Origin: Eulemur rufifrons
Taxonomy: Eukaryota > Chordata > Mammalia > Primates > Lemuridae
NCBI RefSeq assembly: GCF_041146395.1
Contig: NC_091010.1
Coordinates: 53,154,001 to 53,218,000, forward strand
Length of the DNA: 64,000 nt
Direction of reading: 5' to 3'
Part shown: positions 50,801 through 61,030 of the stretch, one piece after another
Position numbering within the stretch: position 1 is the stretch's first letter
Layout: the number at the start of each line of letters is the position of its first letter
Notes under the pieces: generated by a model
Told to the model about the DNA's origin: nothing
What the model saw: the letters and a program-made list of their open reading frames with translations, nothing else
Database searches by the model: none
Program-made: the position numbers and the translations under genes

Positions 50801-51724
50801 TGCTTTAGCTGTGTCCCACAGATTTTGATAGGTTGTATCTCCTTTGTCATTTAATTCAAAAAATCTTTTGATTTCCGACTTGATTTCTTCATTTATAAAA
50901 TGATTGTTCAGGAGAAGGTTATTTAGCTTCCATGACTTTGAGTAGAAGTGAGGATTTCTGTTAGGGTTCATTGTTACTTTTATTCCACTGTGATCTGAGA
51001 AGATGCATGGTATAATTTCTATATTTTTAAATTTTTTAAGGCATGCTTTATGACCTAAGATATGGTCAATCTTGGAGAATGTCCCATGAGCTGATGAGAA
51101 GAAAGTATATTCAGTGGTTTTTGGGTAGAATGTCCTGTAGATATCAGTCAGGCCCATTTGATCGAGCGTTGTATTTAAGTCCACTATTTCTTTGTTTATT
51201 TTTTGTTTGGAAGATCTGTCCTGAACTGTCAGTGGTGTGTTAAAATCTCCGGCTACTAACGTGTTGTTATCTATCATTTGGTTGAGATCAAGTAGGGTTT
51301 GCTTTATGAATCTGGGTGCACCTAGGTTGGGTGCATATATATTAAGTATAGTTATGTCTTCTTGTTGAATTGTACCCTTCACCAGTATATAGTAACCATC
51401 TTTGTCTTTCTTTACTTTTGTTGATTTAAAAACTACGTTATCGGAGATTAGAACCGCCACGCCAGCTTTCTTTTGGGTTCCATTTGCTTGGAATATTGAT
51501 TTCCATCCTTTTATCTTCAGCCTAAATGCATCCTTGCAGGTTAGATGAGTTTCCTGAAGACAGCAGATACTTGGCTTATATTTTTTTATCCATTGGGCCA
51601 GTCTATGTCTCTTGAGTAGGGAATTCAATCCATTCACATTTAATGAGAGAACTGATAGGTGAGACAGATTGCTTTTCCTCAAGTTGGGTTGAATTTCATT
51701 GATCTGTTTTCTCTCTTGAGCCAT
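47846..51724 (-). CDS. L1 ORF2 protein: endonuclease, reverse transcriptase, Cys-rich domain
   Basis: Encodes the enzyme that nicks the target and copies L1 RNA into DNA at the nick in the nucleus, working in cis with ORF1 protein. Uninterrupted 1292 residues. N-terminal APE-like endonuclease (about 20-255): N29, E58, Y130, D160, N162, T207, D220, D244 and H245 are all present. The Z region has KSPGPDGF (484-491). The reverse transcriptase (about 510-790) keeps D615 and the FADD motif (D717, D718). The Cys-rich C-terminus has C1145, C1149, H1157 and C1162. Each endonuclease and polymerase residue sits 15 positions later than in the 1275-residue human protein, because the N-terminus is longer; the start Met is the only Met before the catalytic N29, so the start is firm. 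The last 40 residues have no clear human counterpart. No missing key residue seen. Confidence 0.95.
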   Translation of the reverse strand: MAQERKQINEIQPNLRKSNLSHLSVLSLNVNGLNSLLKRHRLAQWIKKYKPSICCLQETHLTCKDAFRLKIKGWKSIFQANGTQKKAGVAVLISDNVVFKSTKVKKDKDGYYILVKGTIQQEDITILNIYAPNLGAPRFIKQTLLDLNQMIDNNTLVAGDFNTPLTVQDRSSKQKINKEIVDLNTTLDQMGLTDIYRTFYPKTTEYTFFSSAHGTFSKIDHILGHKACLKKFKNIEIIPCIFSDHSGIKVTMNPNRNPHFYSKSWKLNNLLLNNHFINEEIKSEIKRFFELNDKGDTTYQNLWDTAKAVLRGKFISINAYTKKTENLQLDNLMNRLKVLEKEEQTDPKPSRRREIIKIKSELNEKDNNQTIREINKTKSWFFEKINKIDTPLARLTKNRKEKSLITSIRNTKGVITTDATEIHDTIYEFYKNLYAHKLENLEEMDKFLETHSLPRLNQEEVEFLNRPVSRSEIETAIKNLPKKKSPGPDGFTPEFYHTYKEELVPILHKLFSNIEKDGILPNTFYQANITLIPKPGKDATKTENYRPISLMNIDAKILNKILANRIQVLIKKIIHHDQVGFIPEMQGWFNIRKSINVIHHINRSKNKDHMILSIDAEKAFDKIQHPFMIRKLKKIGIDGAYLKMIQAIYDKPTANIILNGEKLKAFPLRTGTRQGCPLSPLLFNIVLEVLARAIRQESRIKGVQIGTEEIKLSLFADDMMLYLENPKISTKRLLELINEFSKVSGYKINTHKSEAFIYANNSQTENQIKDSIPFKIATKKIKYLGIYLTKEVKDLYRENYETLRKEIAEHVNRWKTIPCSWIGRINIVKMSILPKVIYRFNAIPIKLPTSFFTDIEKIILRFVWNQRRPRLAKAILNNKNKMGGINLPDFKLYYKAVVLKTAWYWHKCRDTDQWNRTENPNIKPSSYSHLIFDKAEKNILWGKDSLFNKWCWENWISTCRRLKQDTQLSPLTKIKSRWLTDLNLRSETIRILEENVGKTLTDIGLGKEFMRKTPKAITAATKINKWDLIKLKSFCTAKETVTRVNRQPTEWEKIFAYYTSDKGLITRIYLELRKISKKKSNNPIKKWAKDMNRNFSKEDIKMANKHMKKCSTSLIIREMQIKTTMRYHLTPVRMAFIKKSQNYTCWRGCGETGTLIHCWWDCKLVQPLWKAMWRYLKQIQVDLPFDPAIPLLGIYPEEQKSFYKKDTCTRMFIAAQFTIAKMWKQPKCPSIHEWISKMWYMYTMEYYSAIRNDGDMASLWFSWSELEPILLSEVSQEWKNKHHMYSPANWFP

Positions 51725-51763
51725 TATGATAACTGGGTTTTTATATTTATCTCTTGATTAGTG
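51725..51763 (-). other. ORF1-ORF2 spacer
   Basis: 39 bases separate the ORF1 stop from the ORF2 start. L1 ORF2 is translated by unconventional reinitiation after ORF1; no separate promoter is expected here. Confidence 0.7.
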
Positions 51764-52767
51764 TTACATTCGAGGGTCCTTCTTGTGCTGGACCATGTGT
51801 AACTCTGTTTTGAGTACTTCTTGGAGAGCTGGTCTTGTCTTGGTGAATTCCCTAAGTTTTTGTTTATCTGAGAATGTCTTAATTTCACCTTCATATATAA
51901 AACTGAGCTTAGCTGGATACAGGATTCTAGGCTGGGCATTATTCTGTTTCAGAAGAGTGAGAATGGGGCCCCAATCTCTTCTTGCTTGTAAGGTTTCAGT
52001 TGAGAAATCTGGCGTGATTCGGATGGACTTTCCTTTGTATGTTACTTGATTCTTTCTCCTTACAGCTCGAAGAAGGGCCTCTTTAGTGGATATTTTGGTC
52101 AGTCTAATGACTACATGACGTGGTGTCTTCCTATTTGGTATGAATCTCCCAGGGGTTCTTTGAGCTTCTTGAACCTGTATATCTAGAGATTTGGCTAGGC
52201 CTGGGAAATTTTCCTCAATTATATCTTCAAATAGTTTATTCAACCCTTGCTTATTGTCTTCTTCACCCTCAGGAATGCCGATAACTCTGATGTTAGGCTT
52301 CTTCACATAATCCCACATTTCTTGTAGACTGTGGTTAATTCTCATGTTTCTTTGTTTTAACTCTGTAACTGACTTATTTAATTGGAAAGTGTTATCTTCG
52401 ATCTCTGAGATTCTTTCTTCTGTTTGATCTACCCTGCTCTTGAGACTTTCCACTGTGTTTTGTAGCTCCTTGAATAAATTCTTCATTTCCAGGAGTTCAG
52501 TTTGATTTTTCTTCAGTATTTCAATTTCTTTGGTGAATTTTTCTTCCAAGTCCTGGATCTTTTTGTGGTTTCTTTATGTTGATTATCCATTTTTACTTGC
52601 ATGCTGCTCAGCGTGTTTATGATCCATGTTTGAAATTCTTCCTGTGACATGTTGCTATTTGGAATCTGGTTTGTGTTAATTGGTGGTGAACTAGTAATCC
52701 TCTTTGAGGGTGAAGTTTCAGCTTGATTCTTTATACTTCCAGAGTTCTTTCGCTGAGCCCTTCCCAT
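51764..52767 (-). pseudogene. L1 ORF1 protein (RNA chaperone), one frameshift
   Basis: ORF1 protein is a trimeric coiled-coil nucleic-acid chaperone that coats L1 RNA in the cytoplasm. The 1004-base frame is not a multiple of three. It starts MGRAQRK in one frame for about 67 residues, then continues in the next frame (MEEKFTKEIE... to stop at 51764). The break is in an A run around 52557-52567, best explained by loss of one base. The downstream part is otherwise clean: a leucine-heptad coiled coil (residues 1-82 of the second frame), an RRM starting NIRVIGIP (86 on) with RHVVIRL (144-150), and a C-terminal domain with the RNA-binding ARR (189-191). As written, full-length ORF1 protein cannot be made, so the copy would need help in trans. 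A sequencing error in the homopolymer is possible. Confidence 0.9.
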
Positions 52768-53807
52768 CTGGATGAATCCTTAAGATTCCTTCTTTCAGCT
52801 TTAGTCTGGAAAGGGGCAGGCCGTGAGCGCCAGGTAAGCTGCCTCCTCTGTCGCTAGGGGGAGCCCTTTGCGTGTTGTTCAGGGTTTTGCTACCTCCGCT
52901 GGGGGGGCTACTCCTCTTCCTCTCCCGAGGTGGTTTCCGTCTCTCTCTGCGAGAAAGACAGTGGATAGGGGGAGGGGAGCGGCGCCCTCGTTCGCCCAGC
53001 GCCCCAGCTGCTGCAGTTCCCATGGGCGATGGTCCTCCCCGCCCCAATGTCCGCAAGGTCCACGCTCGACTCTCTCGTGACTGGGGAACCACTCAGTGTT
53101 CACACAAAGGCTTAGCTCCTAGTCGGTCCGTGGACTAGGGAAGGGAGTCGCCCGCTACCCAATCACTTCACCGGGTTTAGGGTGCAAAACCCAACAATGG
53201 CGACCGCCCGTCTGCAGCACTGTCACTGGGGTTGAACGCTCAGCGACCGGCAGAGGCCAGAGGAGCCGAGACCGGGAGAACCCAGCCCCGCCTAAACGAG
53301 ACAGATCGGCATCTGCTTGAGCCGGGAGGGAGGCAGCCCCGCAGCCCACGTATAGGAGACAGTTGCTAGGCGCCTCAGCCGCGCACAGCGTTCTAGGGTC
53401 CAAAATGCCTCCCGCCAATGTCTCCTCTGCAGAGCTCACGTCTCCCGCGGCAATTCTGCGCTGACTTTGGGCAAATCCCCAATTGAGTGGGTGTGGAGGT
53501 CAGAGGGGGAACAAGATGCTTTCCTGTGGGGCTGAACCCACCCCACTCTCTGGTGAGGTGGGTACAACCGTCCCGGGCTCCCTTCTCTGATGACCCTCCG
53601 CACTCTCTAGTTTTTCGCGATGTATTTCCCGATCACCTCAGTCCTTTCTCGCTCTCTCTCTGTCCCACGCTGATTCTCCGTGGGTTCACACCGCCGTTCT
53701 TGTGGGGGAGTGAACCTCTAGCGTTGTGGCAGTCCGAGACCCATGCCTTCCACTCCGGGAGCACGAATCCAGGAGGTCACCACCATTCCGCCATCTTCTC
53801 TCAACCC
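52768..53807 (-). promoter_or_regulatory. L1 5' UTR and internal promoter
   Basis: About 1.04 kb, strikingly GC- and CpG-rich against the AT-rich surroundings, most at 53150-53460. It starts at 53807 with a YY1-type site. Short open frames on both strands overlap here (for example 53155-53439 minus and 53487-53828 plus) but are not called genes. It is probably methylated in most tissues, as L1 promoters are (known of the family). Confidence 0.85.
53788..53797 (-). promoter_or_regulatory. YY1-type site at the L1 5' end
   Basis: AAGATGGCGG on the minus strand, 11-20 bases into the element. In human L1 a YY1 site at the same place sets the transcription start; the same use here is inferred. Confidence 0.75.
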
Positions 53808-53821
53808 TACTTGATATTTTT
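53808..53821. repeat. L1 target-site duplication, right copy
   Basis: TACTTGATATTTTT, identical to 47521-47534. The following AAAA makes the endonuclease target TTTT/AA on the plus strand. Confidence 0.9.
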
Positions 53822-53923
53822 AAAATAATTTAGCCCCTTCTCTAGAAGAGACATTGAAGAAACATTGTCTTCCCTGCACAGAACTGGCTTGAAAATCACA
53901 ACTGTTGATAGGGCCCTGATAAT

Positions 53924-54577
53924 TGTAGGGGTCAAAGAAACTTTCTTTTTTATCTTTTAAAGGTTTGAGAATTTGAGTCTATATACAAATTGATAATAGA
54001 TTAACAGGAGAAAAAACATACAAATTTAGTAATGTATAAGCACACAGGAGTCACACAAAGTATAAAACTCAAGGGCCAGATGGTTGAAGCTTAAATGCCC
54101 TTTCCATAGGGAGAGGAAAGTAGGAAATATAGGCAATTTTATAGGGAGAGTAAATGATTTTTAGGGGAAGTGAATGAGCCCAAAAAACAAACAATAGCCT
54201 AGGACAAAGTTCTGCTGGGCTCAGGGGTAGGTGGCAACAAGTTATGGGAAGGTGATGGGTGGAATCATCCTGTCAACAAAGGCTGCCTTAAGATGTAGGT
54301 AAAGTCTTTGGGGTAACAGCTCTCAGAAGAACAGATGAAAAGTTTGGCTGGCATGGAGATGGTCTTAAGATTCCTCACTCATGATAAATCTTCCCTACTT
54401 AATGAGATTTTTAGACAGGGATTTAGGCAATTGTATTTCTTTTGGAAAAGCTTCCCTCAGTCAGATAAGGGGACTTTAGAAACAGCCCCACCCTGCACTT
54501 CAGGGAGAAACAAAGGAAGGTCAGAGAGAACTTGATTCTAAAGCAGTTTTTAAGGCCTTCACATTTCCTGTAATTCA
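53924..54577 (-). mobile_element. Old LTR-like element
   Basis: The segment starts TGTAGGGGTCAAAG and ends CCTGTAATTCA (TG...CA on the plus strand). It contains 'ttaacaggagaaaaaacat', 'gcacacaggagtcacacaaa', 'ctacttaatgagatttttag' and 'tttggaaaagcttccctcag', which together recall an ancient primate LTR in reverse. No convincing target duplication, so the ends are provisional and the family is not named. It lies about 100 bases from the L1 insertion. Confidence 0.45.
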
Positions 54578-54679
54578 AGACATGATGAATCCTCAGATCT
54601 GCAAGGTAGAGGGAAGTTTGGCAATGTCGAGGAGATCAGGCATCATGTACCAAACAAAACACATGCATTATGTCACCTG

Positions 54680-55000
54680 TTCAGAGATTCCTTCCCTGAC
54701 CATCTGAACTAAAGTAGTATCTTGATCACTCTTTCTCACATGACCTTGGTTTATTTATTACATTGCTTTGTTTGACTACTTGAAATTGCCATATTAATCT
54801 GTTTATTATTTATTATATTATCTATTTATTATCAATATATTATCTATTTATTATCTGTATTTCCTCAACTCCCACCTGTTCCCTCACCCCTAATTAAAAT
54901 GTGAGCTCTGGGGAAACAGAAGCTCTGCCCTGCTTGTCTCAATTTCCAACATACTCCCACCTGGCATACCATCAGTGGAGGGTAACTATTTGATGAATAT
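54680..55000 (+). repeat. L2 LINE 3' end
   Basis: 'agagattccttccctgacca', then 'ctgaactaaagtagtatctt', 'gtttatttattacattgctt', 'aaaatgtgagctctggggaa' and 'tttgatgaatatacag' follow the L2 3' consensus closely. A TTATTATCTA-type patch (54800-54860) is expanded inside it. Confidence 0.7.
54800..54860. repeat. TTATTATCTATTTA imperfect tandem repeat
   Basis: Several units of TTTATTAT(C)TAT occur in tandem, probably grown from the TTTATT-rich part of the L2. Confidence 0.75.
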
Positions 55001-55989
55001 ACAGATTTTTAAACTTATTAAATATATTAAATGAGGGCATTTCTTTTCTTTACAATGGCTCATAATTCATTAGTCATTCTAGGCAAAGTCCTTATTCTCA
55101 AAGTGTACTTGTATGTTACGTGTTTCTTTTTCTATGAAAATAATTGAGCGTAATCATTTACTCTTAACTACTTACTAGATTTAGGTGCTCATCATTTCAT
55201 GCAATTTTCTTTTTGAAAATAGGAAGTTTGAAAACCTGTGTTTCTTTGTCATTCCTAATATTTTTTATGTATGTATTAGATATTTGGGGGAATATGAGGG
55301 CAGGGAGAGCAGGAAGAGAATATTTGAGCCACAATATCATTCCTAAAGTTCAGACTTTGAAGAAATACTTTAATTTTAAATTTTTTTCTCAGCACTTTTA
55401 AAAAATATATATTTCATATTTAATATAAAAAATCTCCCTTATAAAAAGAATCTAGGGACCAAAACTGATACTAAAGCTAACCTAGCTCTAAGGCTTAAAC
55501 ATTACTTTTTTTTTAATTAAATAAAATAAGTCAATCTAAACTCTAAAAAATGTTTTCTAAATGGAAATCCTCTACAATTTGGAGAGGTTTAGGAATGGAG
55601 GAGGTCTATGTTTTTTCTTTTTTTTCCCCTTGTGAGCATAAATTAGCAAAATTTTCTTAACGTCACATTCATTGCTTTTGCAGTTTTTAAGGCTATTGTA
55701 ACACAATTATAGTAAAACATGCTGGTCTCTATATCATAATATTCTAGTACAATCTCATTAAAAGCAAACACTACAAAACAACTCTTAAAGGATCTTATTT
55801 TTTAAATGACCCCATAAATATATACAATTATATACAATTATAATTTGCCAATATCTAATACAAAAAAATTATAGAAAAAGAATGGACACACCTTGCTTAT
55901 GGCATTTCAAGCCCTGAAGAGAGTAACACATTGCTCAGATTAGTTTAGCTGAGGTAGCAAGATCGTGAGAAAATCTTCCTACTTATTAA
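55001..55989. other. Unassigned AT-rich DNA
   Basis: Nothing recognised. Confidence 0.45.
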
Positions 55990-56200
55990 TAGTGATAGCA
56001 ATAGTGATAACAACTAACACGTTTTGAAAGGTTTCTATGCACTTCTCTCTATGCTAAGTCCTTAGCATGCATACTTTGTTTTATTCTTACAAATGTGAAG
56101 GCAGGAATTTATGTCCCTTTTATGTCAATGGCAAAGTATAAGTAATTTTCCTGAGACGATGAGTGGGACGTAACGCCAGAGCCAGAACCCAGGCCAGGAA
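55990..56200 (-). repeat. MIR SINE, antisense
   Basis: 'ctatgctaagtccttagcat', 'tattcttacaaatgtgaagg', 'gtaattttcctgagacgatg' and 'gccagagccagaacccaggc' follow reversed MIR. Confidence 0.6.
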
Positions 56201-58379
56201 GAGATGGGAACTAGAAAAATGCCCAGCGGAGACCCATGAGAGCTACAGGAAGGCAGCAAGAAAGCCATGAATGTATCCAAGATAATGTTAACAGTAATTT
56301 CACCTAACTCTACAGCCAGAAACTTGCCACTTATACCCCTATTTTATTAACACACTAATTCTGCCATCAAAGTCCATGTTGAAATCCTAAAGCTGTGTAC
56401 ATAAACAAGACAGATTCTTATTCATGAGGCCAGCAGTCTTGAATAAACATGAATCAGTTTGCGTTAATGACAACACAGTTTGTCAAATCAACATGGTTGC
56501 CTCCATGTTGATGGAATTAGAATCCAAGATTAATTTCAGAGGACTATTTGTCAATGAGGGATAGGCTCTTGAAAATCTCAGTTCTCTCTTGTTCAGGCTA
56601 CTCCAACCAATTGGATTTTTTTTTCCCAAAGGACCCCATGCTTTCTTATTAAGTGGAAATAATGTTTTAAGCGTCAATCACATTCTCTGAAAGATCTTAT
56701 TTTTAAATAAAAAAGACTCTGAAATTAATTGGAAGATGAAAGTCATTTTTCTATCATGTCAATTACCTAGGCATCAAAAGGCACTTGACTGGTAACTGAT
56801 CCAGACTAGTCATGAATTCATAGAGATTATTAATCTTTCATTTATACTTTAAGGATTTTGAAAATGCCTTTTAAATTGCATTATTTCAGGCAAACTGAAC
56901 CTTCATTAAAGCGATTCTTCAACTATAATTCCTGATCTCGGGAGCTCATTTCATGCTTTCAACCTTTCCTTACCTCTTTCCATAGTAAAAAGATTTAATA
57001 ATATGCTAATAAACTACCATATATTTAAATTTTAAGGTACTTGAATTATTGTGTTTCTCTTAAGGTAAGTTGAAAAATGTGACAAGTAGGAAAATCTCAC
57101 CAGACACAATAGGAAACAGCCTAAACCCTTAAATTTATGCACAGCCAGGAGAACATATCTACAAACATATCAAGTTGGCAGATATTTTGATTTCCTTTTT
57201 GTCTTGAAAGTACAACAAAAGTGCTGCATTCATGAAGCAAAGGTGGAGAAGTTATTTCTTGCATAAAGATTTCTGATCTTTCAGAATCTTAATGGGAAAG
57301 TTAGCCTCCCCATGATCACTTAGACATTTATTATACTTTTCTTAACCTTGAACTTACTCCATTAGAGTCACAAAATCTAAGGAAATAATCTAAACAAATT
57401 TGTTGCAAACAAGTCTTTGACATGCAAAATGTATTTTTGCTTTGCCCTACCTAGCTCTTATGTTTCATTATTATTAAAAATGTCAGTAATATTTTGCCTG
57501 CTGGGAACACAAATTTTCCTTCAATTTTTCAATCTTATTCAAAACTCCTTATTGAATATTTTACAAGTTGCAGCAGATCTTTATTATTGCTTTTTAAAAT
57601 TACAAACTCTGAAGCCTATGTTGGTATTTTCCTAAATGGTTTTTGCATATGTAGACTTGTCAAGCACTTACAGAAAGAAGAAGAAAAGAGAAAACCATTT
57701 TCAGATGATTATAATCTTGCATGTGACCTTCAGAATAAAAAATAATACATTTTCCTCAAGGGAGCAATCTGTGTCTCTCCTCCCTCCATAGCCATGCACA
57801 TACTAAGGTCATAAGCTCCTCTTTTATTACATATCACAAAATCCACCAAATACTTCATTTTCTTTCTCTCCCCTTCTGTCCCTTCTTCTTTACTTGTACT
57901 TATGTAACATTAAGAAATCTATTAATTAAGATCATGTGGAGAAAATGTATTGCTGAAAGTCTCTCTTTTCCAATTTGCCTTATTTGTTGGTTTCCTATGA
58001 ATTTATAAATTTTAACTGTGTGACTTTGGAATGCTAAGTCTGCTATAAGAACTGTTAAATTTGCAACTGAGAGAAATTAAAGGGGACTCAAAACAAATAA
58101 AACAAAGAATTTGTGAGAAGGAAATGAGTGAAAGCACACAGATGTTAGGAACTTGATTTTAGATATGTGGGGTTTAAGTAATAATGTTTTTAGCAGAATT
58201 GAAAAGCACTGAGATAAGATATATATGGACCACAAAAATTTATTTCTATATATTTCCTTATTCATAAATTTAATCAAAATCTATATTTATATGCACATCC
58301 ATATCTATATCCAGAGTGTAAAAAACCATTTTCACACTAATATGTCCAATTTTGTTCCAACACTACTGATCAATTTTAA
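56201..58379. other. Unassigned AT-rich DNA
   Basis: No repeat family, exon or RNA gene recognised. All open frames are under 85 codons. Confidence 0.45.
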
Positions 58380-58795
58380 GTGTAAAATTTGATTAGTCAT
58401 GACATAAGCATATATTTATGTCATCTTAATCACAAAATAGAATATTCAAATCTCCTGAAAAAGTGCCTCTTGCCTCTTGGTCGTCGATTCACTAGTTTAT
58501 ATCCAGTCCTTAGCAATCAGCCATCTTTTTTCTGTCATTTTATTATTTTCTTTCCTAGAATTTTCTATAATCATACTCAAACATAATGCATTCTTTTGTG
58601 TATGACTTCTTTCACTTAGAAATATGCTTTTAGGATTCCTCCATATTATTATATTCTAGTTTTATTCCTGTTTTATTCCTTTTGTGCTCAGTTGAAATAC
58701 ATTGTATAGATACATCACATTTTGTTTTTTTATTTACCAGTTGATAAACATTTGTGATATTTTTCCATTCTTTGGCTTCTTTTTCAATTTTTTTG
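58380..58795 (-). mobile_element. L1M 3'-end fragment, antisense
   Basis: 'ttgtgtatgacttctttcac' and 'ttaggattcctccatattat', then 'gttgaaatacattgtataga', 'catcacattttgttttttta' and 'ttgataaacatttgtgata' are the reversed L1 3' phrases. Clearest from 58480; the left portion is weak. Confidence 0.6.
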
Positions 58796-60054
58796 AAGAG
58801 GTTTTTAAAGAGTTATTTTATGAAATATACATAACATGTTTTTGTATCTTTGCCTAAACCATGGTCACTAAAATTTAACAAGTTTCTGTCTTTTGTGATT
58901 TATATATTTTAATTTTTATCAGGTACTTAGATGTTCAAGAGTCATCCAGGGGAAAATTTAAAAAAGTTGGATTCTTCATGGGAATGACTCCTGAGATACT
59001 TGAGGTCAACCCTGGGAAAGGAGAGATTAATAAATACAGTTATATACTGTATGTGAGTATAGATACAGATATGGGTACATATGCTATCAATATAAAGATA
59101 TGAATTTATATTTTATCCTGAATATATATGTGGACTAGGCCCTGATCTTTTAATGGTGCACAATCTATGATAGCATCAATTTCACGTAAAAGCCATTTTG
59201 ATCATGGTAACTAGCAGTTGTGCTGTGCATTGCTGGTATTTCTCCTCCCTTCAATCTGTATTGATGTTTCAGCAGAGCATTCATCCCACCTCGTCTTCCC
59301 CTGCTGTCTAACACAAGCTTGCAGAGTTCTAAGTTAGAACAAACATCTGCATTGCTTTTTTAGCTTTCTCTGTCTCTGAAGTTTTTGCTCTATAAACTGA
59401 GAAACTGAAGAAATGAGGATAGAGTCAGGAGGGAAAAGAAGAGAAGAAAGGGAGTTTAATTTCCCTTCTTAACAGCTGAAGGCATTTGGGCTGCCTGAGA
59501 TCATAGTAAATTTTTCATCAACTAACTTCTTCTGATCTATTTAATACCTGAGTAAGAAGCTGGATGTTGACTAGGTAATGGGCTGTGTGCACAAAAAGGC
59601 AGATGCTGGGGCTGGGAAAAGGAACCTTTAGGCCATGATGCTTAGTCCCTGAGGACAGTTAATCAAGAGGCTGCCTGAGCTGTGGGTCAGCTGGGCTACA
59701 GCCTGCGGAGTTGTAATGCATGTCCTGCCAGAAGAAAAGGTGGCTTGGATGAAAGGGAGTTCTGATATCTGAAGGCAAAAAATAAACAATATCTTGATTC
59801 TGCAAGATCATGATACTTGTATCAACTAAAAACAAGATGAAAATAATTTTAGAAACAGCATAAATGCCAAGCATTATTCCTATACTCAAATCAAATAAAA
59901 ATATAACATGGAAAGAAAATAACATATCAATGTCCTTCAATTACATAAAGGTCTTTTAATGATATATTATTAAATTATATCCAACATCGATAAAAATGAT
60001 ATATCATAATCAATTAGAGTATATCCCGTGCATTTTGTTCTCACCCAACCATTT
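58796..60054. other. Unassigned DNA
   Basis: Nothing recognised; ATATAC-rich at 59040-59130. Confidence 0.4.
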
Positions 60055-60190
60055 TTTCCATTTTATACCTGAGGAAACTGTCACTTGCCTAAATTGGCCC
60101 AGTTAGTAAATCATGGAGCTAAGATTTAAATGCACAGTGGACTAGTTGGCATAATCCGTGAGGTAACCACTGTCCTCTACCACACACGGG
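60055..60190 (-). repeat. MIR SINE, antisense
   Basis: 'cattttatacctgaggaaac', 'tgtcacttgcctaaattggc' and 'ccagttagtaaatcatggag' follow reversed MIR. Confidence 0.6.
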
Positions 60191-60379
60191 TGAGCTGGTA
60201 AAAGAGCACCCACGAGAGGTCCACAGCCTTAGTGCACGCTGCTTTCTCACAGAGTGCTGTCCCCGACTTCCAACTTGGATTCTATTCGGTCTCCTTTATT
60301 TTCACTTTTTCTGTCTTTTCGCTTTTCTCTTGTCACCTTAACTTTAATAGACAATAGTCTTTTCACAAAGGTCTATTTG
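60191..60379. other. Unassigned DNA
   Basis: Nothing recognised. Confidence 0.4.
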
Positions 60380-60450
60380 TGGGATTGCTGGATCGAATGG
60401 GAGGTCTGCTTTTAGTTCTTTGAGGAAGCTTCATGCTGTTTTCTGCATAG
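60380..60450 (-). repeat. Isolated L1 fragment of about 65 bases
   Basis: 'gggattgctggatcgaatgg' followed by 'gaggtctgcttttagttctt' is the reversed L1 ORF2-end/3' region. The first part is identical to bases in the full-length L1 (from about 48157). Sharp loss of similarity on both sides. Confidence 0.65.
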
Positions 60451-60609
60451 CATATGATATTTCTCTTTGGGGCAGATGAATACAAATTTCACTGTGTGAA
60501 AATAAAATTGATAAAAGGGTCTGTTCTTACTCAATGGTATTGGAACCTTTCAATGCCTCTCTCCCTTTCTCCCGCTTTCTTCCACCTCTCTCTTTTATAG
60601 GTATAAGGG
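60451..60609. other. Unassigned DNA
   Basis: Nothing recognised; CT-rich at 60560-60595. Confidence 0.4.
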
Positions 60610-60840
60610 GGAAAGATGTTGATGATAATGATAATAATAATTTCCATTTTTGAATGTAAATTAAGATACCATGTGTGAGAATTAATGATCCTCAAAAGAA
60701 GGAGTATTACCTGCTTAATCTTTATTCAGTAATAGAGTAACTAAGTCTAAAAAATAAATAAATAAGTGATGTAACCAAGGCCGTGAAGCAAGGAAGAGCC
60801 AGATGCAGGATTGTACTCAGTGAAAGTACTGCAGTGACTC
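60610..60840 (-). repeat. MIR SINE, antisense, weak
   Basis: 'aataataatttccatttttg' and 'aagtgatgtaaccaaggccg' with 'aagagccagatgcaggattg' match reversed MIR at the ends; the middle is diverged. Confidence 0.4.
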
Positions 60841-60894
60841 TAACAAATAGTGATATTATATGTGTATAGACTTTACAATATTCCTACCCATGAT

Positions 60895-61030
60895 ACCAGT
60901 AATGATAATAAAAGTTAAAATTGCATAGTGTTCTCTATGACCTAGGCATTGTTTTAAACATTTTATTATGATAAGACATTTAATGCTCACTACAACCCTT
61001 AAGATAGATTCAGTACTTGTGTGTATTTTG
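60895..61030 (-). repeat. MIR SINE 3' half, antisense
   Basis: 'gacctaggcattgttttaaa' and 'taatgctcactacaaccctt' are the reversed MIR ('gccaggcactgttctaagc' and 'ctcatttaatcctcacaaca'). Confidence 0.55.

Larger units (their letters stand above)
47535..53807 (-). mobile_element. Full-length L1 retrotransposon, near-intact
   Basis: A complete L1 of about 6.27 kb in minus orientation. From its 5' end: 5' UTR (53807-52768) starting GGGTTGAGAGAAGATGGCGG, ORF1 (52767-51764, one frameshift), a 39-base spacer, ORF2 (51724-47846, open), 3' UTR with a G-rich tract (47845-47556) and an A-rich tail (47555-47535). It is flanked by a perfect 14-bp target duplication. The plus-strand target reads TTTTT/AAAA at the nick (53821/53822), a textbook L1 endonuclease site, so it entered by ordinary target-primed reverse transcription without 5' truncation. 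The open ORF2 and perfect duplication mean a recent insertion. The UTRs and ORF2 C-terminus differ from human L1, consistent with a strepsirrhine lineage (inference). Confidence 0.95.

Noticed and set aside
52718..53439. Minus-strand frames of 70-124 codons in the L1 5' UTR
   Set aside because: GC-rich chance frames in a promoter region; no support as proteins.
43371..54577. A full provirus bounded by the two LTR-like segments
   Set aside because: The intervening 10 kb holds no gag, pol or env-like frame, and the two segments are too different to be paired LTRs of one provirus.
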